From Knufia peltigerae (lineage: Eukaryota > Ascomycota > Eurotiomycetes > Chaetothyriales > Trichomeriaceae): 64,000 nucleotides of DNA. Positions 63,874-64,000 of this stretch are shown here, in pieces. The notes under the pieces were generated by a model that worked only from the letters and a program-made list of their open reading frames with translations, searched no databases and had not been told where the DNA came from. The DNA lies in NCBI GenBank assembly GCA_030247855.1, contig JAPDRN010000013.1, positions 372,001 through 436,000 of the forward strand, given 5' to 3'. The position numbers and the translations under genes were made by a program. The stretch's first letter is position 1, and the number at the start of each line of letters is the position of its first letter.

Positions 63874-64000
63874 TTACACCTCGACAACAAGTTTTTCCAG
63901 ACTCACACCACCCATCAATTCATCTAGACCTTTGTTTAGAGACTCCAATCCCTTGCCCACAATTCTCGCTTTTGGGCCAGTGATGAACTCGCCACTGAGC
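63874..64000 (-). CDS. Medium-chain oxidoreductase, C-terminal fragment at window edge
   Basis: Only the last 42 codons are inside the window, ending at TAA (63876-63874). The reading is FITGPKARIVGKGLESLNK then LDELMGGVSLEKLVVEV. The pattern of a GKGLE turn followed by a helix and G-x-S-x-x-KLVV-E/D-V at the very end is that of zinc-type alcohol dehydrogenase or quinone-oxidoreductase-like proteins. The rest lies beyond the right edge. It is convergent with the F-box gene, 137 bp apart. Confidence 0.6.
   Translation of the reverse strand, partial: LSGEFITGPKARIVGKGLESLNKGLDELMGGVSLEKLVVEV

Overview
This window is nuclear DNA of a filamentous ascomycete (Pezizomycotina). The reasons are many short spliceosomal introns (about 44 to 135 nt), two Zn2Cys6 regulators, an assimilatory nitrate reductase and nitrite reductase, an ASPM-like Sha1 protein, a CENP-L/Fta1-like protein, a Vsb1-type SulP carrier and ACS-family MFS permeases. 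A eurotiomycete, perhaps a black-yeast relative, is my guess only. I find no rRNA, tRNA, CRISPR array or intact transposon. Many coding starts had to be moved to a true ATG or to an upstream exon, so intron-aware coordinates are given in each entry.

Layout. 1-605: 3' part of a zinc alcohol dehydrogenase with an in-frame stop (probable pseudogene). 1.4-12.6 kb: housekeeping block of glutamate-cysteine ligase modifier subunit, BUD32 kinase, a Yvc1-like TRP channel, eIF2-alpha, a SulP/STAS carrier and a pepsin-fold protein that lacks both DTG motifs. 12.9-23.8 kb: accessory block of a TDT/Ssu1-Mae1 type carrier, an eight-exon cytochrome P450, a Zn2Cys6 regulator and an ACS-type MFS permease. The last three share one strand. 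24-36 kb: kelch protein, P5A ATPase Spf1, glutaminyl-tRNA synthetase, Pep7/Vac1-like FYVE protein and a likely CENP-L/Fta1 kinetochore protein.

36.9-44.2 kb: nitrate assimilation pair, nitrate reductase followed head-to-tail by nitrite reductase. Between them lie an exact NirA-type CTCCGCGG site, GATA sites and a 12-bp element that is also present upstream of the nitrate reductase gene. 44.2-53.3 kb: second accessory block of an unknown protein, a bacterial-looking TAXI-type solute-binding protein, a divergent ACS-type MFS permease and a second Zn2Cys6 regulator with a 16-bp tandem repeat upstream. 54-64 kb: Sha1, Ero1, two F-box proteins and, cut by the right edge, the C-terminus of a medium-chain oxidoreductase.

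How they work together. niaD and niiA reduce nitrate to ammonium. Ero1 and Spf1 both act at the endoplasmic reticulum. Sha1 and the CENP-L-like protein both belong to chromosome segregation. The two carrier-regulator groups look like small substrate-specific uptake or catabolism modules, but their substrates cannot be read from the sequence. The most unusual items are the TAXI-type protein in a fungus, the pepsin-fold protein with altered catalytic motifs, the tandem repeat before the second regulator and two GC-AG introns.
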